Shown here piece after piece: positions 9,535-21,068 of a stretch of 64,000 nt of DNA. This stretch comes from Cutaneotrichosporon cavernicola (taxonomy: Eukaryota; Basidiomycota; Tremellomycetes; Trichosporonales; Trichosporonaceae): contig NC_083395.1 of assembly GCF_030864355.1 (NCBI RefSeq), positions 2,604,001 through 2,668,000 of the forward strand. Direction: 5' to 3'. A program made the translations under genes and the position numbers. The first letter of the stretch is position 1, and each line of letters opens with the position of its first letter. The notes under the pieces are model-generated. The model ran no database searches. It worked only from the letters and a program-made list of their open reading frames with translations, and was not told the origin of the DNA.

Positions 9535-11341
9535 CTAGAAACTGTACAGGTCGTGGAGGGGCGTCTGGTCGCTGGCAGTCGGCACCTGGATGTTGCCGGC
9601 GTTAACCTCGGGGATGTACCATGTAAAGTCGCCATTAGCCAGTTCGGCACGGGTGCGTCCGTTGCCGAGCCAGTTGAAGCGTGCGGCACCAGCCTGCTCG
9701 TGCGGGTATCGCTCCCAGTCAAACTCCTCCCAGCATGGCTGCTGCAGTGCATCGTACAGGTGCAAGCTGGTGCCGCACCAGATTGCGCGCACCTTGCCGT
9801 CCCTGGACCCATCCTTGTACCAGCTGGAACAGTTCTGGCCATGTACTGTCCGGGTGAGGTATTCGTCGATGTAGGCGGTGAAGTCGATGACGTTCTGGGT
9901 CTTGACACAGACGCTCTGGTATCGCTCGCGCTGGAGTTTGAAGACGAAACGAAGGATATGGTCGAGGATCTTCTCCAGACCACCGAGGTAGTCGCCGTTG
10001 AAACTCATCAAACCGGGTCCACCGATGGTGAAGTAGTTGGGCATGTTCTCGGCGTGGGCAGTGAGGTATGCGCGCGCCTCAACTGGATACAGCTGGGAGC
10101 CGTTACGACCAGTCACGCTGAAGGAGGGGTAGAAGGACGTGTCGAAGCCTGTCGACCAGATGATGCAGTCGTACTCGCGGTGCTTTCCGTCTGCACCCGT
10201 GAGGCCGGTTTCGTCGACGCTTACAACACTCGTGCGTACGGCGTCGACGTTGTCCGACGTGATGGCGTTGAAGTAGCCCACGGCGGGGGTGAGACGACGG
10301 CATCCAATGCTCCACTTGGGGAGGAAGAGGTCGAGCAGGTCAGGGCGTTTGACGAGCTTGGCCTTGGTCATCTCGACATACATGGCCTCGCCCTGCTTGC
10401 GCATCTCCGAGTCGATCTCCGTAAGTCCATTGGCGAACATCTTGTTCGTCGAGTCGAGAATATCTTTACGGTGTTTATGCATGAACGCCGAGTCGTTAGT
10501 GAGCTTGTCCTTGTGTTCCTCCGAGTACGGAGGGTTGGAGAACGACTCGTCATCCGACGTGAATGCTTGAACGGGGTCGAGGCCCCAGAACGAGGCGCGG
10601 ACATCCGCACCGAAGGGAGTGACGACCCAGGTCTCGGACCGGATATACTGGTCGACATGTGCGGCCTCCTTCTGGATTTCGGGAAGGATTTGGAGCGATG
10701 TGCTTCCCGCGCCAACAAGCGCAACTTTCATGCCCTTGAGTTCCGACGTCGGCGTCTTGTTCCACTTGGCACTGTGGAACTGGCGGCCCTTGAATTTCTC
10801 CATACCGGGAAGGTTGGGTAATTTGGGCTTGGACAACACGCCCGAGCCGTTAATGAGGACCGGGGCGGAATCGGTCCATTTCTCGCCAGTGTTGACGTCC
10901 TCAAGCTCGACGGTCCACTCGGCGGCATTCTCGTCCCACTTTGCACTGAGGACACGGGTGTTGAACCGCGTAATGTCGCGGATGTTGGTCTTGGACGCAG
11001 CGAACAGGGCGTATCGCTGGCAATCCTCACCTGGGGCCTGGAAGCGGCGCCACCCGCCCCAAGGACACCAGGTCAGCGTGTACCCGTGGCTAGGGACATC
11101 GCAGGCAACACCAGGATACGTGTTGTTGTACCAAGTCCCGCCGACATCGGGGTTACGTTCATACACCACGGCCTCGATACCGGGACCGTACTGCTGGATA
11201 CGGGCGGCAAAGTGCTTTCGTCAGCCACATACAGTAAAAGCTTACGATGCCGAGTAGGCCTGCGCCGATGAAGATGACCTTGTACGGGCGGCACTCGCGG
11301 ATGGGGTGGCCTTCGCGGATAATCGTGGGTTCAGCTACCAT
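9535..11341 (-). CDS. Flavin-dependent Baeyer-Villiger-type monooxygenase
   Basis: Two exons, 11246-11341 and 9535-11214, are separated by a 31-nt intron that splits the N-terminal Rossmann region (FIGAGLLGI|HFAARIQQ). The product has 591 residues. It has the FAD-binding GxGxxG, the GGTWYNNTYPGVACD motif, a second NADPH-binding motif VALVGAGSTSLQILPE, and between them FKGRQFHSAKW. That last element matches the type I Baeyer-Villiger fingerprint F-x-G-x3-H-x3-W. These enzymes use NADPH and O2 to turn ketones into esters or lactones. No signal or membrane anchor is apparent, so it is probably cytosolic. The substrate cannot be told from sequence. It is a distant paralogue of the gene at 26173-28104. 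Confidence 0.92.
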
Positions 11342-13024
11342 TGTGATGTGGGGATGGGTGAATGTGGCTCTCCATAATCCCATCTAAATGTACATCTCAG
11401 ACTGCGGGAGAGCAGGAGAGCCTCGGTAAGCCATCCGGTGTATCGTCATGTGATGCAGGAGCGGCTTTCGTCCTTCCGCCACATTAGCACGGTGGGGCAT
11501 AGCAATGAGTGGGCCGAGTGGGATGTTACATTCCAAGCGAGGCTGTCGGTTATGACCGGCCCCAGGGCTGACTGGCAGACTTCCGATTGCCGACGTGCCG
11601 AGTAATTAACACAACGCCGGCTATCAAGTTAAGCTTGCCTTGGTTGCCGGTGTTGAAACCAGTGCATTACGTCAGCAGGTCCGGGGCTTGAGCAGGTCCG
11701 GGGTTCCGAGTCGATGCCACCGTGAGCTTCATGCCTGTCTTGCTGTCTTGGTTTGCAGCATCAAGGCGGCTTGGAGCCGCCGGCATTCTCGATTGCAGTT
11801 CCTTCCGCGCTAGTGCGCTGCCATGCTTGTTCGCCAAGCTAGCGTCATCATGTTATTCTACAATCAGCGACATGTTGGGCGGCGGGCGGCGGGTGGCAGG
11901 GCGTCATTCTTCGCTTAATGTCCACGCTCCCGCCAGCACTGGCGACCGCTTCGCTCCACTCCATTCATTCCCCGACCTCTCGATAAGCACCTGTTTCCTC
12001 TCGACATCCGTCTCCAAACGGCGTCGGTCTGGCCTTCCCGTCTCCCTCGCAGGTTGGCTGGTCGTGGTCCGGCTGCCAATTCGACTACGCGTAGCTCACA
12101 CGGTCGTCGCCCGGCTGCCAATTAGACTGCGCGTAGCTCACACGGTCGTCGCCTTCGCTTCGAGGCGCATGTCAAGAGCGGCGCGGGGCAAGTTGGACAG
12201 GATAAGCGGCCGTAGTAGGGAGGAGGGGAAGAAGGGGGACACGCGAAGAGGCAGTGGTGGCAGTGCTCGGCGCACGGGCCTCGGACCTCTTATCCGACTC
12301 CGTCGCATACCAGTTACAGCCACAACCCTCCATACGCTCCACCGTTCCAGCTCGTCGACACACTGTGTTGGTCAATCACATCCAACTCGGATCTTACGGT
12401 GACTCGGGCGGTCTGTACTCGGGATCGTACGGTGACTCGGGGGGTCCGAGTTGGGTCCAGAGTCCAGAGGTTGACTTGCGTCCAGCCACAGCACTTGGGA
12501 AAGCTTCTGGGATGAATATGGCACAACGAGCGGAAGACAGAGCGCCAGATTGGGGCGACCGAGCGTGCCGCAAGTATTGTATGGAGCAATGCGCTCCGAA
12601 GCACGGCCACTTTCGTACCCTCCGTCACTTGTTCGTGCGTACAGTCCGCACTCCGTGCTTTGGCTCGTGCTTTGACTAGCGCTTCGGCTCGTGCTTCGGC
12701 TCGTGCGCCGTGCGTCGTAACTCTTCTGTGCGTCAGATGCATCAGATGTGACAAGCCCCTGGCATGCTCGCAACCGCACTGAACCGCCTTTGCACTCCAC
12801 GTCGCGGCTCTTGTATTTACACTTCCATCAATCAGTCGATTCATACACATTCAGTCGATTCTGCTCCTCCTTTGTATCCAGACGCTGCCGCCACTAGTCG
12901 TTGCACCTCGGCCAGCTTGCTACGGCCTTCCGCATCCCAGTCAAGCGCCCATCTCGGCAACCCAGTCCTTCAAGCACCCACCCTTCCAGACAACAACTGC
13001 CATTCCCCCAATCATCCAAACACC
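11342..13024. other. Long intergenic region with short repeats
   Basis: No supported gene. A 42-bp unit is duplicated at 12069-12110 and 12111-12152. A second near-duplicate, reading TACGGTGACTCGGGCGGTC or similar, occurs around 12396-12450. A (GCTTCGGCTCGT)-type run lies near 12675-12705. Long frames here have biased composition and no recognisable domain. Confidence 0.5.
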
Positions 13025-13446
13025 ATGTCATTAGCCGCCTGGAGACGCCCGTCCGAGACGCGTCCCGACCCCGCCGCGATCAACGGGCGAATCGCGTCGC
13101 CGCACCCTCACGCTCCCCAGGCCCAGGTCCATACCTATCACGCCCACGCGCCACCGCCCATCTACATCCCATCCCACCTCCCCGCACATCTCCCCCTGCC
13201 GCGCGGCCACAACAGCGCGCGATCGCCTAGGGTCCTCTCGCCCGTCTCCTCACCACAGTCGCGAGAGAACGCGTGGGCCCATTGTCCCGCGTCTGGTGTG
13301 CCAGGCCCGCACATGAACATGGGCCGTGAGTCGACAAGCGGACAGCGCTGATCCCAGGCGTGTGTGCTGGCGACGCCTCCGGGCACTGCATATATTGCCG
13401 TCGACGGGTGTTCGTCAAGGGAGCTTACAGCCCCAGTCCGGATTAG
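13025..13446 (+). CDS. His/Pro-rich protein with C-terminal CxxC tail
   Basis: ATG at 13025 in CAAACACCATG opens exon 1 (13025-13325), which encodes a basic, Pro/His/Ser-rich, probably disordered region. A 32-nt intron (GTGAGT...GCTGATCCCAG) interrupts an Arg codon in phase 1 with an AG|GC acceptor. Exon 2 (13358-13446) then encodes VCAGDASGHCIYCRRRVFV plus a short tail, giving 129 residues. The GHCIYC end is almost the same as GYCIYC of the gene at 22807, and the intron position relative to the Cys residues is shared. I therefore place it in the same CxxC family, with a long added head. No signal peptide. Function unknown. Confidence 0.55.
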
Positions 13447-13662
13447 CGAAGCACAGGGAAGAGAGATCGGGAGACGTTAGGGCGAGTCAGTGCTCGGTGG
13501 ATGGCTGGTTCGACACTCGACGTGCGATGCACGCACGGCCGCATCTGCGGACAGTCACCAGTGAGACATGTTACGTGTGTATCCAGTTATGCCTACATTC
13601 AAGCCGTCAAAGGGTCCTAGCACCAGAAGCAGCTGGCTGTCAGCGGTGCCTTGCGCATCTAC

Positions 13663-14852
13663 TCACTGCTCGTTCCACAGCCACTCGACGTCGTCACCCC
13701 CCATACCATACTGTGCCAAAGCGGGGATGTGGTCCTCCCCATTGAGCGTGTGCTCGTGTGCGTCGTACTCGTTGCCCGAACCCCAAACCTCGATCTCTTC
13801 TGCACCCTCGGCGTGAGCGGCCGCGACGAGCTGCTCAAACGAGACCGGCTGTTGGATGTGCGCGACGAGAAGGCGAAGTATGTTCGAGTCCTTCTCCCTC
13901 GGCTCGACCGTGTACAGGACAAAGGGTCTGTCCTTGCCGCTCCCAAAGCGCATGCCGCATCGCTGAAGATGTCGACTCCCGTCCTTGCCGACGCTGCGCG
14001 CAAAGATCTCGAGGCGGCTCGGATACTGCCGGAACCAGCCAGCCTGGGGAAGGATCGCCGCTCGAGGCCGATCGATTGACGGAAGTGCCTCCATCTCTTT
14101 CCGAACGGTGTCAGTGGCGTGCGCCTCGAGCTCGCCCGCGTCCTCGAGGTTCAATAACCGCGTATCTGAGGCAAGAGTGGACGGGCCTGGGCTGGGGGAA
14201 GGTACTTTGAAGATCTTGTGAGGGCGGCGGATAGCAACCCACCCTGGCTCCTTCTCGCCCTTGGTACACGTAGCGTAGTAGTCAGGTCCAACGTCAGAGT
14301 AGAGCACTGAGAAGGCGGCGTCGCCGAAGAAGGAAGGTGGCGGGACGCCCCATTTGGCGGGAAAAGGGGGCATATGTTCGCGCGGCGATAGGACGTAGTG
14401 GAGCAGTCGGAGCATGTGCTTTGCGTAGCCCTTGCGGCGCTGGTTTGCAGGAGTGAATACGGAAGCGATGGCGTACGTCGCGACTTCCTCGACGCGCCCA
14501 CATGGACGCTGGACAAGGGCGACACGGCGGTAGGTCTCACACGCGGCGAGAATGTCAGTTGTTCCGGGGTCGGCGCGAGGGACGAGGACCCAAGCGGTAA
14601 AGCGGCCTGGCTGTGACCAGACGTTTTCAGGCGAATTGAGTTCATCGTCGATACGCTCGTACGCTTCGAGTGTTGCAACGCCGCGTGGGGCACCCCTGTG
14701 TGTGAGATATGAAGTGGGAAACTTGATTGCGAATGGAAGAGGGAAGGTGTGATGAGATGCGGGGTTACGTACCATTGTGGATAGCAGTTTGCAGTTGCCT
14801 GGCGTTGTTGTTCGCGCGTGGCTGGGACAATTGTCAGGTCACACAGTGACAT
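13663..14852 (-). CDS. LYC1-type lysine N-acetyltransferase
   Basis: Two exons, 14773-14852 and 13663-14695, give 370 residues. The start MSLCDLTIVPATREQQRQAT and the body resemble fungal LYC1, a GNAT-fold enzyme that transfers acetyl from acetyl-CoA to the N6 amino group of free lysine, the first step of lysine breakdown in Yarrowia. The acetyl-CoA loop is visible as ASVFTPANQRRKGYAKHMLR, and the LYC1 C-terminal part includes GWFRQYPSRLEIFARSV and the final GEDHIPALAQYGMGG. The length fits the family (about 370-400). A cytosolic location is likely. The 77-nt intron splits a Trp codon near residue 27. Confidence 0.85.
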
Positions 14853-16415
14853 GGAGAGAGCGTGGTGGGGGGAACAGTGAGACTGGAATGACTCGAGGGA
14901 AGGTGATGATGATGATGAGGAGGAGGAGAATGCAGAGGAGAGGAGAGGAGGTGATGGTAATGAAATTATTGAAACTACAGGTTAAGGATCTAGTCTGTAC
15001 TCAGGAGTCTAACGGATGGGATGGTTGGTATGGACAATGGGGTAGTTTTGTTAAGTGACGTGTGATCCGTGATGAGAGAACGATTACCCATCGCATGGCG
15101 CATGGCTTGGTAGCTGAAGCTCCAAACTCGTCGTGTGCATTTTGGTTTTGGTTTTGGTTCGGGCTTGTCAAGCCATAGCAGGCAGGGCGTGGGTCCTCAT
15201 TCTAAGGGTATATGGGTATATGGGTTGAATGGGTAGGGGGTGTAGGGTGAAGGTATGTTTCTGGGGTGATTACATTTACATTCTAGACCAGGCAATTTAG
15301 TCTGACAAGGGAAACAAGCAACAAAGTCGTCAGACCAGGTCCGGACCCACCGATCTATTACCCTGTTGGATCTTAGGAACAAACGTCGCCCACACGCACA
15401 CGCGACAGCTGGGCAGTTGAACAGTCTTCAGTCCCACACTTTGGCTCGGATGGCTCGGATCCTGATGTGACTGTCCTTGAATCACCCCGCCAGTATTGCA
15501 ATTGGAATTAGTACATGGCTGTTGATATCCATTCTTCACAAGTTATCACTACCCTTTGAGATGAATGATAAATCTCCACACTGATGAAACGTGCGGCACA
15601 TGGCAACAGGGGCCATTTGTGCAAAGTGTCAGTTGGTGACTGTGAGGTATGCCAGGTTTGTCATGACTGAGACCTGTGCGTTGTTTCAAACTGCAAGTTG
15701 CAAGGCAAGGGCTGAGAACATCAGTGGTGAGTACCAAGTGACCCTATCCACTACCCCTACACAGTTGCACAGCTTACCAGGTCCCACACTTTAACAGTGC
15801 ACCGGTTACATTGGCGTGGGACATCGACCACTTTGCTAACCTTCCTCGCGTTGGTCACTTTCCTTCAACCACCCAGTTGACGCGAATACAGTCTTGATTC
15901 ATGTCCCATTATCCCAACTTGCCAATCTCACTTTCACTTACTCTCACTTCTCCTACTTGATCACCTCGACCGCTTTCATCTCCTCTCACCTTGTCCTCAA
16001 CACTCCCCGTAATAGTCTAAGCTCACAAACTAGTCACGTCACCATCGACACACCCCTCAACCATCGCCCAGTTCCTGTTATCTTGCATAGGGAAGAATAC
16101 GAACGCAACAATCTCAGTGACATTGGATCCATCACACGTGTCTTTCCGTATCCTGTTTCGTCGTCATCCAAAATCCTTCCCTCCTCGACATAGCTGGTAT
16201 GACTTGAGGCAATCAAGACAAGAGTGTGGTGTCTACATCTACGTTTCAACAGTATCCGGCCAATGCGCCCATGTACGCTCCGTTGGCCAGCTTGTCATCG
16301 TAATCAACTGTCACAGTTGACCACACTCGCCTCATCCCGAGCTGGCGCGGCGTCATGCGTATTCCCGGTATGCTTCCCCCCAGATGCGATGTTGTGATCG
16401 TCTTTCACGCTTCAG
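14853..16415. other. Intergenic; weak candidate near 15600
   Basis: No firm gene. From ATG at 15600 a short plus-strand frame contains GAICAKCQLVTV and further Cys residues and runs into a GTGAGT donor at 15726, recalling the CxxC microproteins, but no second exon was found. Around 14900-14960 the sequence is purine-rich (GATGATGATGAGGAGGAGGA type). Nothing else is evident. Confidence 0.35.
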
Positions 16416-16823
16416 GGCAGCGCAAGAGGAAGCTGAGGACGTCAAGACTGACACCGCCGGGCATATTGGGCCGCCTAGCCGGTCAGATGAAGCGCCGCTC
16501 TTGGCGGGTCATACCACGACGCTACGCATTCGTTGGTGCACACACGGTTGATCCCTGCGTGTTGGGGTTTCCCAAAATGGCGTTGGAACGTGACGAGATG
16601 GAGGCCGCATGAGGCGCTTCGCCGGCCGCAGCTGCACCCGAGACTGTATTACGATGAGCGGCACGACTTGGATTCAGACGGAGGCGAAACGATTCGATAT
16701 ATGAACATCGGCGAGTACGCACCCGAAGCGGGGCCACGAGAACTTGAGGAGGAGGTGCCTTGGCAGTACGAAGCGTACCCCCAAGACATGGGAGCTGAGT
16801 GGGTCATGGAGTGGAAGGAATAG
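16416..16823 (+). CDS. Unknown protein, 3' exons only
   Basis: Two coding-like blocks can be joined: 16416-16535 (AAQEEAEDVKTDTAGHIG, then SRSDEAPLLAGHTTTLRIRW) and 16604-16823, with a 68-nt intron in phase 2. The second block is acidic and rich in Tyr, Trp and Glu (RLYYDERHDLDSDGGE; IGEYAPEAGPRELEEE; EWVMEWKE) and stops at 16823. The 5' exon and the start codon are not found; ATG at 16355 lies in another frame. No domain recognised. It could be a decayed gene. Confidence 0.3.
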
Positions 16824-17296
16824 GACATGAAGTTGTCGCTCAGCGAGACGGATTCGACTGCTGCCATCAAGCGCTTGGCTGGACAGCCGATCAGTTTGAG
16901 TGCTTGGGACGAGAGCGAGCCTCAAACACGGTCTAATCTATTTCTGTCTCCATCTCCGCCCAGTTTCCACCATGTTCCGCCTCGGACCGAGTGGCCCCAT
17001 ATGGATTTGGTATATCCGGTGATCGGGACGCCCGAGTAGCGCACCAGTCAAGCGCGATCCGACCCATAAACCTCACCTTCGAGCACGGTTTACGTATCTC
17101 GGAGAGACCACTGGAGATTGATAGCTGCGGATGATGTGCGGACGAGATTGCGGAATCCGCGACATGCCTACCACCATGTGGGACCCCGAACCCCGAGATG
17201 CCGAATCAAAGGGCCCCAAGAGTGGACAGTGACGCAGTCTAACCCATATATCAGCAGCACCCATCGTCTAACATCACCCACTGAGACAAACCAACA

Positions 17297-18619
17297 ATGT
17301 CCGTCCCCCTGCCGACCTTTGACGAGCTCAAGACCCACACCCCGCAGTACAACGCGTGGAACGACTACCCTAACGAGGAGCTGGGCCGCCTCAACCTCAT
17401 CACCCCCGACAGCATCAAGCGCGGCCGTGACGCCATCAAGCACGGTATCGCCGTAAACCTCAAGTACGTCTATGCTGATATACGCTGACTCTAGCTTGCC
17501 GCTCTCGACGTTCCCGTCGCTTAACCCCGTCGTCCGGCCTATGGTCGAGCATGAGGTGTGAGTTTGGTGAGGTGGGCAGATTGGCGTTGTCTTTGCTTCC
17601 TTGCACCCTTGCACCCTTGCTAAGCCGTCCCCATACCCCGTTACCCCCCGTTCCCCCCTCCCATCTCCGTCCCCCCTACCCCCCCCCCCCCCCCCCCCCC
17701 CCCAACCCCACTGACCCAAGCGTGTACCGCGGACACTGCCTCGACGACCGCGTGAGCTTCAACACTCAGTGCTCGACGCAGTGGGACGGCTTCAACCACT
17801 TCCCGTACAAGAACTACCCCAAGGAGGGCGAGTACACCTACTACGGTGGGCAGACGACCGAGATTGCGCGTGACAAGAGCATCAAGAAGTACGGAATCCA
17901 GAGTGAGTCTGGAGGCGGGGCGGAGGCGGATATGGAGACAGAAATGGAACCCAGGTCCTGGGATCAGCTTGTGGGCACTTTCAGGCGAGGTGACGGTGGT
18001 CATCTCCACAACCCCTCTCTGGCTCAGTCTCGGGCTCAGTCTCCCTTTGCTAGCTCGCTCTCTGACACCAGACTACGCCGAGCACCCAATCACCGGCCGC
18101 GCCCACCTCCTCGACGTTCCCCGCCACCTCGCAGCCACCGGCCAGCCCGCCCTCACCCCCCTCCAGCGCTGCGGCATCACCCTCGACATGCTCAAGGACA
18201 CCGCCAAGGCGCAGGGCTGTGAATTCGCCCAAGGCGACATCCTAATTGTCCGCACGGGTCTCACTGAAGCAATGCTGTCTCTCGGAGAACAGGAGTACAA
18301 GGACATGTTGGCCGCCCAGAAGGGGTGGGTCGGCGTTGAGGCCAACGAGGACGTCTGGCGTTGGCACTGGGACTCGGGTTTCTCCGCCGTCGCAACAGAC
18401 ACTTTCGGATACGAAGTCTACCCCTTCGTTCCGGGACAGCTTACTTGCCACGAAGTGTTTTTGGCCGGGTGGGGACTGCCTATTGGCGAGTTGTTTGATT
18501 TACGCAAGTTGGCCAAGATCTGCGAGGAGAAGAAACAGTGGACCTTCTTCTTCTCCAGTATGCCACTTAACCTCGATGGAGGGATTGCGTCGCCGCCCAA
18601 CGCACAGGCCATTCTTTAG
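17297..18619 (+). CDS. Cyclase family (kynurenine-formamidase-like) hydrolase
   Basis: Four exons: 17297-17463, 17495-17557, 17721-17902 and 18072-18619. The first intron is 31 nt; the second contains a run of 25 C. The product resembles the PF04199 cyclase superfamily as found in fungi: NLPLSTFPSLNPVVRP near the N-terminus, TQWDGFNHFPYKNYP (the family's metal-site region), YYGG, then GRAHLLDV, GDILIVRTG and the C-terminal LAGWGLPIGELFDLRKLA. Members hydrolyse amide or lactone bonds with bound metal, for example N-formylkynurenine; fungal relatives are mostly uncharacterised. A possible TATA-type CATATATC lies about 50 bp before the start. It faces the convergent CoA ligase gene at 18798. Confidence 0.85.
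17679..17703. repeat. Homopolymer of 25 C inside an intron
   Basis: An uninterrupted C run in intron 2 (17558-17720) of the cyclase-family gene, just upstream of the acceptor. It probably acts as the polypyrimidine tract and is likely to vary in length. Confidence 0.9.
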
Positions 18620-18797
18620 AACAAGTAGAAGTCATGGATTCAAGGTATACCAGGGTCTCGTGACCTTCGCGACAGCGCAGGTCCAGTACGACGCCGAGGG
18701 ACTACTTGAAGACTGACAACCTTCATCCCAGCACACACCGCTTAGCCCTATATAACCTTCCACCCTCTACCGCTTCGCCCTCCATAACCTCCACACT

Positions 18798-20804
18798 CTA
18801 CAGCTTCGCCCTCGGTGCCTTCTCCGCGTACGCCGCACGCACGAGCTTGCGCACATCGGCCTTGACGATCTTGCCGTTTGCGTTGCGCGCTATTGTCAGC
18901 TGGCTCGGGATCGGGGTTGGCTCACGAAGTGGGTCGGCGAGGACGAGGGCGATGACGGGTCGCGCAGGGTATCGCAGGTGCGGGATGACGTTGTGTATAA
19001 TGCTGGCCTCGGTCGCCTCGGCGCCGGGAGCAAGGGAGACGGCGACACCGACCAGCTCGCCCAGCACGTCGTCGGGAACAGACACGGCCGCGACTTCAGC
19101 GACGCGGTCGTCCTGCGCCACGGCATTCTCGACTTCCAACGACGCGATCTAAGTCAACTCGACGTCTATTAAAAAAAAACGTACATTCTCACCACCGCGA
19201 ATGATGATGTCCTTGTGCCGGTCGGAGAGGTGGACGAAGCCGTCTGGATCAATCAGACCCACATCGCCCGTGTCCATCCACCCGTTTTGCAGGACCTCGG
19301 CCGTGGCTTGGGGATTGTTGAGGTATCCCTTCATGATGTTTGGCCCTCGAGCTAGGATGATGCCGGCCTGTCCTTGAGGAAGTTCTTTGCGCGTTTCGGG
19401 GTCGACAATTTTGATTTGGCAGATGGGAAGTACGGGGCCAATACTCGTTGGCCGTTCGAGATAGTCTTGTCCGTTGACATTGCAGTGGGGCGCATTCGTC
19501 TCGGTCATTCCCCATCCCTGGCCAACCACTGCGTTGGGAAAACGTGAATTCAAGTCGCTGGCCAGGCGCTTGGCGGGCGGCGCACCGCCATAACCTACTG
19601 ATGCGAACTGGTGGGTTTTGGGAAGGAGGGGAGATTGGAGGATGGCGGTTGCGATGGCGGGCACACCACCGATCGTGCCGACTTTCTCGGCGAGGATGAG
19701 CTTGATAGCATCAGGGACGCTCCAGCGGCGCTGGAAAACGAGCTTGCCTCCGGCTTTGATGGCTGCGATGAGGGTCGAGAGGCAACCACTGGCGTGGAAG
19801 AGGGGGATGGAGAGGAGTGTTGTAGACTGCTCGGTCGGCATTGCCAGATCAGCCAGATTTCCTCCCGCACGGAGGAGGGCGCGAACATGCGGGACGAGAC
19901 CGGAGAGAACGACGTGTAGCTGTGCGCGCTGGGTCGAGAGCACAGCCTTGGGGTATCCTGTTGTTCTATCGTCAACAATGCCGATAAGATACTTACCCAG
20001 AAGTGAAGAAGATGATGCCGTCACTATCGCCGTCAAGTTGTTCGACGCCTCCACCACGACCTTGGAGGACGTCATTGACGAGTTGGGCCGAGACGTCTCG
20101 GATCTCACTGACGTTATCGCGCACATTGTCCAGGTGCGCGGCGGACGACCAGCACCAGACCGGGCCGACATTTTTGGCCCTAAGCTTAACTGTGAGGTGC
20201 GCCAACTGCTGAGCCATCTTGGAATCGACGAGCACGAGCTTGGGCGTACACACACCCAAGCAGTGAACCTGTGCGTCGTCGGTTCTGTCATCAGAACCCT
20301 AACTATGAGGCCTTACAGAGTAGCGTTGAGAAGCACTGGCGAGGCGCCGATAAGTAGTATGGCGAGCCACGACACAACCCAGCCCGTACTGTTCCCACCA
20401 CCAACCGCAACTCGGTCGCCATACCCTACGCCTTTTGAACGGAGCCACGCCGCGGACTGCACTGCACGGCCGTACACTTGGCCGTACGTGACGTGTTCAC
20501 GGTCGTCGTATTCGGCGGGCTCGGGGAGGGGCGATGAGAGGAACACCCGGTCCTTCCACCCCATGAACAGTGGGGTCAGGTAGTCACGATAAGTTTGAGG
20601 GTTCTACTGTCAGATTTGAGGGGAGGACACACACGTGTTTCCACGCCTTGTGTTTCTGGCCGTCAATGATCGTGTCTATCATCTCCAATGGTGAGCCAGG
20701 TGCAGTCATGATTGCGTCGCCTGGAGTCAGCCCCACTCAACACACAACTCACACTCGGCGACTGTGCGTTTCGCCGCCGAGGTAGTGGGGATGACGGCCG
20801 GCAT
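18798..20804 (-). CDS. AMP-forming acyl-CoA synthetase
   Basis: Six exons: 20753-20804, 20635-20720, 20317-20603, 19997-20284, 19185-19965 and 18798-19148. The introns are 31, 31, 32, 32 and 36 nt, all in frame, giving 614 residues. The third exon start assumes a TAG acceptor at 20604-20606. The P-loop FFTSGTTGYPKAV is split by an intron after Ser-Gly. Other adenylate-forming motifs are WGMTETNAP, the A8 region WMDTGDVGLIDPDGFVHLSD with RHKDIIIRGGEN, and the C-terminal NANGKIVKADVR carrying the catalytic Lys. It activates a carboxylic acid to its CoA thioester; chain type is not predictable. No C-terminal PTS1 tripeptide is present (ends AKL, weak). It diverges from the MaoC gene at 21069, and a shared control region is plausible. 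Confidence 0.9.
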
Positions 20805-21068
20805 GGTAGAGAAAGGATACTGTCAAGTCTTGCAGCACGCCACGAGAAGTCAAGTCAGCGAGCAGCCGAGGAAGTCTAGTACATGTAGACCTTGTAGTAC
20901 CAGGTGTCGGCTAGCTCCGATATGACATAGATCGGGGCCACGCGATTGCGGTTATCTCCGGCCCAAATGCTTGCCGGTGTGGGCCACAATACCGACATGC
21001 CGAGCACAACTGGTCTTTAAAGCGCCGTGGGAACATGTATCATCTATCCTATTCCACATCTAGACATC
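20805..21068. promoter_or_regulatory. Divergent promoter region, CoA ligase / MaoC hydratase
   Basis: The 264 bp between the start codons of the acyl-CoA synthetase (minus) and the hydratase-2-like gene (plus). A TTTAAAG element lies about 50 bp before the plus-strand start. Joint regulation of the two steps is an inference from the arrangement only. Confidence 0.4.

Noticed and set aside
9553..10821. 422-codon plus-strand frame
   Set aside because: Shadow of the first monooxygenase on the other strand; no domain.
11722..12402. 226-codon plus-strand frame with a duplicated 14-residue block
   Set aside because: The duplication is a plain 42-bp DNA repeat; composition is Arg/Ser/Ala-rich as expected for random GC-rich sequence.
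15600..15730. Plus-strand frame with GAICAKCQ and a GTGAGT donor
   Set aside because: Only one exon found and the Cys order is reversed relative to the microprotein family.
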